28,154 nucleotides of DNA from Clostridia bacterium. Lineage in GTDB: Bacteria > Bacillota_A > Clostridia > Christensenellales > Aristaeellaceae. A program made the translations under genes and the position numbers. The notes under the pieces were generated by a model. The model saw only the letters and a program-made list of their open reading frames with translations. It ran no database searches and was not told where the DNA came from. The stretch lies in the NCBI GenBank assembly GCA_017509065.1, contig JAFWQM010000168.1:1-28154 (forward strand), in the 5' to 3' direction. Positions 25,672 through 28,154 of this stretch are shown piece by piece (positions within the stretch are counted from its first letter, which is position 1; the number at the start of each line of letters is the position of its first letter).

Positions 25672-25953
25672 TTATCTTTTCAAGCGGTTTACAAGCCCCA
25701 CCAGCATTTGTCTATCTTCATTCGATAATCCCGAAACATCCAGTAATTCACGATGACCCACGCCAAGAAGATAATCCGTTGTGGTGCTGAAAACAGAAGC
25801 GATTTTTATAAGCACATCAAAAGACGGATATCGGAATCCGTTTTCATAAGAACTGACAACCGATTTAGAAATGCCTAATTGCAGAGCAAGCTGTTTCTGC
25901 GTTAGGCCTTTTGCTTGTCGCAATACTTTCAATCGTTCTCCAAAGTCCACCAT
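25672..25953 (-). CDS. XRE-family (Cro/CI type) transcriptional regulator
   Basis: 93 aa from ATG 25953 (MVDFGERLKVLR), with GGAGG about 11 nt upstream; an earlier in-frame ATG at 25980 lacks a ribosome binding site. The helix-turn-helix is clear: LTQKQLALQLGISKSVVSSYENG, given here as its core QLALQLGISKSVVSSYE, followed by YPSFDVLIKIASVFSTTTDYLLG, i.e. the PSxDxLxKIA and TTDYLLG elements of phage-type XRE repressors. The C-terminal tail (LSNEDRQMLVGLVNRLKR) may aid dimerisation. It is divergent from the zinc-ribbon gene with about 100 bp between, and probably controls both. Confidence 0.9.
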   Translation of the reverse strand: MVDFGERLKVLRQAKGLTQKQLALQLGISKSVVSSYENGFRYPSFDVLIKIASVFSTTTDYLLGVGHRELLDVSGLSNEDRQMLVGLVNRLKR

Positions 25954-26011
25954 TTCAAAATCATCCTCCACTTTTAGCATACTTCAAGAAGGATTTCTAA
26001 TGGTGGTGTCG

Positions 26012-26030
26012 AATATACTTACAGTGTATT
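26012..26030. promoter_or_regulatory. candidate operator in the XRE/zinc-ribbon intergenic region
   Basis: AATATAC (26012-26018) and GTGTATT (26024-26030) form an imperfect palindrome around TTACA, overlapping a TATACT that could be the -10 of the zinc-ribbon gene. The left arm is kept in the decayed copy at about 25326. Confidence 0.4.
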
Positions 26031-26054
26031 TTGAAGATAATGGAGGTAACTTTC

Positions 26055-26531
26055 ATGGCACTTATTCTTTGCCCAGAGTGTAAAAGGGAAGTCTCTGATA
26101 GAGCACATCAATGCCCTCATTGTGGTAATCCACTTAATATGAATCCTTTATCTCAAGAAAAACAAATTGACGTCCCAAAACCAATAATTTATGGAGAAGA
26201 ATATTATAATACGCAACTGAAAAAAAATGATAGCTCTCTTATTCCAATAAGAATACTTGGTTGGTTCGGTCTAATTATTGGGATCATTTGTCTGTTTACC
26301 GGAGCTTTTATCCTTGCAATAATCTTTTTACCGGGTGCAATTATCTGTATCACCGGCAAACCAAAAATGGTAAAAGCAGGAGTTATGTCTGACAATACAA
26401 TTTGCTGTCCAAGATGTGGCAGTACAGAAATAGCGGCTAATTCAAATACAAAAAGAAGTAGTTCTATATATATAGAATCCAAAGGACAATGGATGTGTAA
26501 AAAATGTGGAACAGAATTTGAAACAAGATAA
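26055..26531 (+). CDS. zinc-ribbon membrane protein with two metal sites
   Basis: 158 aa from ATG 26055 (GGAGG 8 nt upstream). The N-terminus is a zinc ribbon, CPECKREVSDRAHQCPHCGN (two CxxC pairs, residues 6-25). A linker (about 30-70) is followed by two hydrophobic segments (about 75-112: ILGWFGLIIGIICLFTGAF and ILAIIFLPGAIICITG). The C-terminus holds a second ribbon with CCPRCGS and CKKCGTEFE (about 115-157). Such proteins are common in Firmicutes accessory DNA, with unknown function. It is AT-rich compared with the core genes of the window, consistent with transfer. Confidence 0.85.
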   Translation: MALILCPECKREVSDRAHQCPHCGNPLNMNPLSQEKQIDVPKPIIYGEEYYNTQLKKNDSSLIPIRILGWFGLIIGIICLFTGAFILAIIFLPGAIICITGKPKMVKAGVMSDNTICCPRCGSTEIAANSNTKRSSSIYIESKGQWMCKKCGTEFETR

Positions 26532-26601
26532 GTATATATTATGAGTCATAGTTCCGTTTAGCAAAGAATATGATACCCTATCCGCAAAGGAGCCGGATAC
26601 A

Positions 26602-26841
26602 ATGAATGATATGAATCGCGGAAGTTTACGTGCAATCCGTGTAATGTTGGAAAAAATCCAGGACATCTTGACAGACATCTGTAATACGGAAATTGAAAAG
26701 GAATGCGGAGAAAATGGAGGAGCTCCAATAGAAGTCGTACACGGAGACAAATCCAGTACATTATCCTACATAGTGGATATGGTTGAAGATGTGTGCACGG
26801 AAATCGACGAACTTGTTTCAAAGAAATGCGATTGGGAATAA
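26602..26841 (+). CDS. 79-aa hypothetical protein of the tRNA island
   Basis: ATG 26602 is preceded by AAAGGAG at 9-10 nt; a second ATG three codons later is possible. The protein is acidic and probably helical: MNDMNRGSLRAIRVMLEKIQ, then DILTDICNTEIEKECG, and a second helix region YIVDMVEDVCTEIDELV. No family recognised. A terminator follows 25 bp downstream. Its size and setting resemble small accessory proteins of phages and islands. Confidence 0.65.
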   Translation: MNDMNRGSLRAIRVMLEKIQDILTDICNTEIEKECGENGGAPIEVVHGDKSSTLSYIVDMVEDVCTEIDELVSKKCDWE

Positions 26842-26865
26842 TATTAGCAGAAACTGACGCACCAT

Positions 26866-26903
26866 AAAACGGCTTCTTTGTCATGAGGAAGCCGTTTCTC
26901 TCT
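26866..26903 (+). terminator. rho-independent terminator
   Basis: AAACGGCTTC and GAAGCCGTTT (26888-26897) pair perfectly; TCTCTCT follows. Ends the zinc-ribbon/79-aa transcript. Confidence 0.75.
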
Positions 26904-26922
26904 GGTTCGAGCATTTTGTAGG

Positions 26923-26951
26923 TTGAACTTGTCCTGTTTTTCTGATATACT
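26923..26951 (+). promoter_or_regulatory. promoter of the Cys-motif coiled-coil gene
   Basis: TTGAAC (26923-26928), 17-bp spacer, TATACT (26946-26951), about 55 bp before the start codon. Confidence 0.7.
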
Positions 26952-27006
26952 TATTAATGGAAAATGAACGATATAAAAACATCTATAAACAGCGGAGGAC
27001 TATTAT

Positions 27007-27573
27007 ATGTCAAGATTAGGTGAAATGCAGGGAACGCCATGGCATGTGGAAAAGTTTACCCGCAAAGAAGGAGATGCACGCCGTCATCGCAGCCATTGCA
27101 TACATTATGATAAAGGGTCAAAACATTGTGATGTGACGGGGGGTGGATGTTGGGGGGCAAGCCACTGTCAACGCTATTCAATACAAAAGCCCAAACAGAC
27201 AATAAAAGAAAAGACATTTGCTCAAACATCGATACGCACATCATCTAAAACCTTAGCAATAAAACAGAGTCAAAACAATTATACAAGCAAGAATACTCCC
27301 ACAGCTAAAAGGGCGGAACAAAAAATAAATACAAATATGCAGCAGAAGATTAACTCGCAATCAAGTACATCATCAATAAATAATGCGGGAGTCAAAGAAT
27401 CAATAGAAAGACTTTTCCAATTGTTTGATGAAACCCAAAATATACTTGGACGGTTGGCTTCCAATAAAGAGCAATACCAGGAAGCAGAGGAAAAGGTTAG
27501 TAGAAATGTGCAGCAAATGATTATCAACCTGTCAGCCGTTAATGAGAAGCTAAAACGAAAATACAACCCTTAA
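27007..27573 (+). CDS. Cys-rich N-terminal motif plus coiled-coil protein, function unknown
   Basis: 188 aa from ATG 27007 (GCGGAGGAC about 8 nt upstream). Residues about 28-57 contain a putative zinc site: HRSHCIHYDKGSKHC, then GGGCWGASHCQRYS, i.e. four cysteines with adjacent His/Tyr. The middle (about 60-125) is a low-complexity, Gln/Asn/Ser/Lys-rich linker. The C-terminal part (about 128-186) is a predicted coiled coil (VKESIERLFQLFDETQNILG and EEKVSRNVQQMIINLSAVNE). It has its own promoter and is the last gene of the island. A similar CxnC...CxGSxxC pattern occurs in small Firmicutes proteins of unknown role. It has very low GC compared with the core region. Confidence 0.75.
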   Translation: MSRLGEMQGTPWHVEKFTRKEGDARRHRSHCIHYDKGSKHCDVTGGGCWGASHCQRYSIQKPKQTIKEKTFAQTSIRTSSKTLAIKQSQNNYTSKNTPTAKRAEQKINTNMQQKINSQSSTSSINNAGVKESIERLFQLFDETQNILGRLASNKEQYQEAEEKVSRNVQQMIINLSAVNEKLKRKYNP

Positions 27574-27590
27574 ATTTCAATTATAATTTT

Positions 27591-27775
27591 GGATCAATGC
27601 AAAAGTTTGTGGGGGAAACCGCTCTTTGGAGGCCAAAGAGCGGTTTCCCCCACACCCCCGTCCGAGAAAGCCATAAAAGGAACTGGAAAAAGCTTTTCGA
27701 CCTGCTTCCCTTCTTTTGGGAAAGACTTTCTCATGGGCTGGGAGCACATTTCCCCACAAAGATTTGCATTGAACC
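27591..27775. mobile_element. MITE-like element with 24-bp imperfect terminal inverted repeats
   Basis: The ends GGATCAATGCAAAAG...TGGGG (27591-27614) and its complement at 27752-27775 agree in 20 of 24 positions. Inside is a perfect 21-bp-arm hairpin (27609-27629 and 27633-27653) and a block shared, inverted, with 3263-3333. No open frame with a ribosome binding site is seen, and no clear target duplication. A third copy of the end motif is at 23915. Consistent with a non-autonomous miniature element or palindromic repeat family. Confidence 0.55.
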
Positions 27776-27795
27776 TGTTTTTTCACAGCATCAAT

Positions 27796-27828
27796 AAAAA
27801 AAGCAAGTCGGGAGGGCTTGCTTTTTTT
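27796..27828. terminator. strong bidirectional terminator
   Basis: AAAAAAAGCAAG and CTTGCTTTTTTT flank a 9-nt loop. Confidence 0.8.
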
Positions 27829-27893
27829 GCGCATGTTGGTGAATCAATAGAAAAACCACTGGTTATTATGTTCACTTATCTATTGAAAACTTA

Positions 27894-27921
27894 AAATCCC
27901 GTCCATTTCTGAACGGGATTT
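27894..27921 (-). terminator. terminator after tRNA-Asn
   Basis: AAATCCCGT and ACGGGATTT pair on the minus strand, followed by TAAGTTTTC. It lies 3 bp after the tRNA 3' end and probably ends the rRNA-tRNA transcript. Confidence 0.75.
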
Positions 27922-27923
27922 CA

Positions 27924-27996
<73 letters not shown>

Positions 27997-28001
27997 ATTT
28001 G

Positions 28002-28021
28002 GAGTGGATTTACATCCACTC
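28002..28021 (-). other. spacer hairpin between 5S rRNA and tRNA-Asn
   Basis: GAGTGGAT and ATCCACTC (8-bp stem, 4-nt loop) lie in the short spacer; a likely RNase processing signal of the rRNA-tRNA precursor. Confidence 0.5.
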
Positions 28022-28030
28022 TATTGGAAT

Positions 28031-28144
28031 CCGGCGGCGACCTACTCTCCCGGGCCGTGTCCAGCCAAGTACCATCGGCGCTGAAGGTCTTAACTTCTGT
28101 GTTCGGTATGGGAACAGGTGGAACCCCTTCGCCATTGCCACCGG
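28031..28144 (-). rRNA. rrf: 5S ribosomal RNA
   Basis: About 114 nt on the minus strand, with complementary ends CCGGTGGC and GCCGCCGG and the conserved internal blocks TTCCCATACCGAACAC and GAAGTTAAG. The last gene of an rRNA operon whose 16S and 23S would lie beyond the right edge. The exact ends are uncertain by a few bases. Confidence 0.95.
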
Positions 28145-28154
28145 AAATTGTAGC

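Noticed and set aside
27591..27775. Insertion sequence with transposase
   Set aside because: Too short and without any transposase frame; at most a non-autonomous element.

Overview
The window looks like chromosomal DNA from a GC-rich member of the Clostridia (Firmicutes/Bacillota), probably a gut or rumen lineage near Christensenellales. Supporting this are the rpmE - DUF1385 - prmC - prfA order, strong AGGAGG-type ribosome binding sites, TTGACA/TATAAT promoters, Sec signal peptides ending in A-x-A before an acidic mature start, and a large peptide-ABC operon. The taxonomic placement is an inference. Nothing here identifies a species.

Layout. 1-3232 (+): translation genes, namely the 3' end of rpmE, a DUF1385 membrane protein, prmC and prfA. 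3233-3685: no gene; terminators, a dispersed palindromic repeat and a deeply nested stem structure. 3686-4411: two small divergent genes of unknown function. 4478-8616 (-): an autoregulated MarR gene followed by two half-size ABC exporter subunits that look like a heterodimer. 8772-18161 (+): a peptide (Opp/Dpp-type) ABC importer operon, oppA-B-C-D-F plus a DUF3899 membrane protein. 18234-19226 (-): NYN nuclease-like protein with two OST-HTH/LOTUS domains. 19344-20703 (-): a doubly broken parallel beta-helix surface protein. 20958-23558 (-): secreted type I pullulanase with its own consensus promoter.

23.9-28.0 kb is an AT-richer accessory region. It holds two small precursors with double-glycine leaders (one carrying a C2H2 zinc-finger motif, one a Pro-Val repeat), an HK97-type portal protein remnant, and a small island beside tRNA-Asn. 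The island is flanked by a 44-bp direct repeat of the tRNA 3' end and contains a XRE regulator, a zinc-ribbon membrane protein and two small proteins. A decayed partial copy of its first two genes lies just outside. The window ends in tRNA-Asn and 5S rRNA, the 3' end of an rRNA operon on the minus strand.

The most unusual feature is the importer. Four of its five parts are much longer than their families: OppA 842 aa without a lipobox, OppC 509 aa with a large extracytoplasmic insertion, OppD 720 aa with about 375 extra residues inside the nucleotide-binding domain and all four cysteines of the usual C-terminal motif replaced, and OppF 402 aa with a duplicated coiled-coil insertion. OppB alone is of normal length. 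The coordinated growth suggests a structurally distinct subtype of peptide importer.
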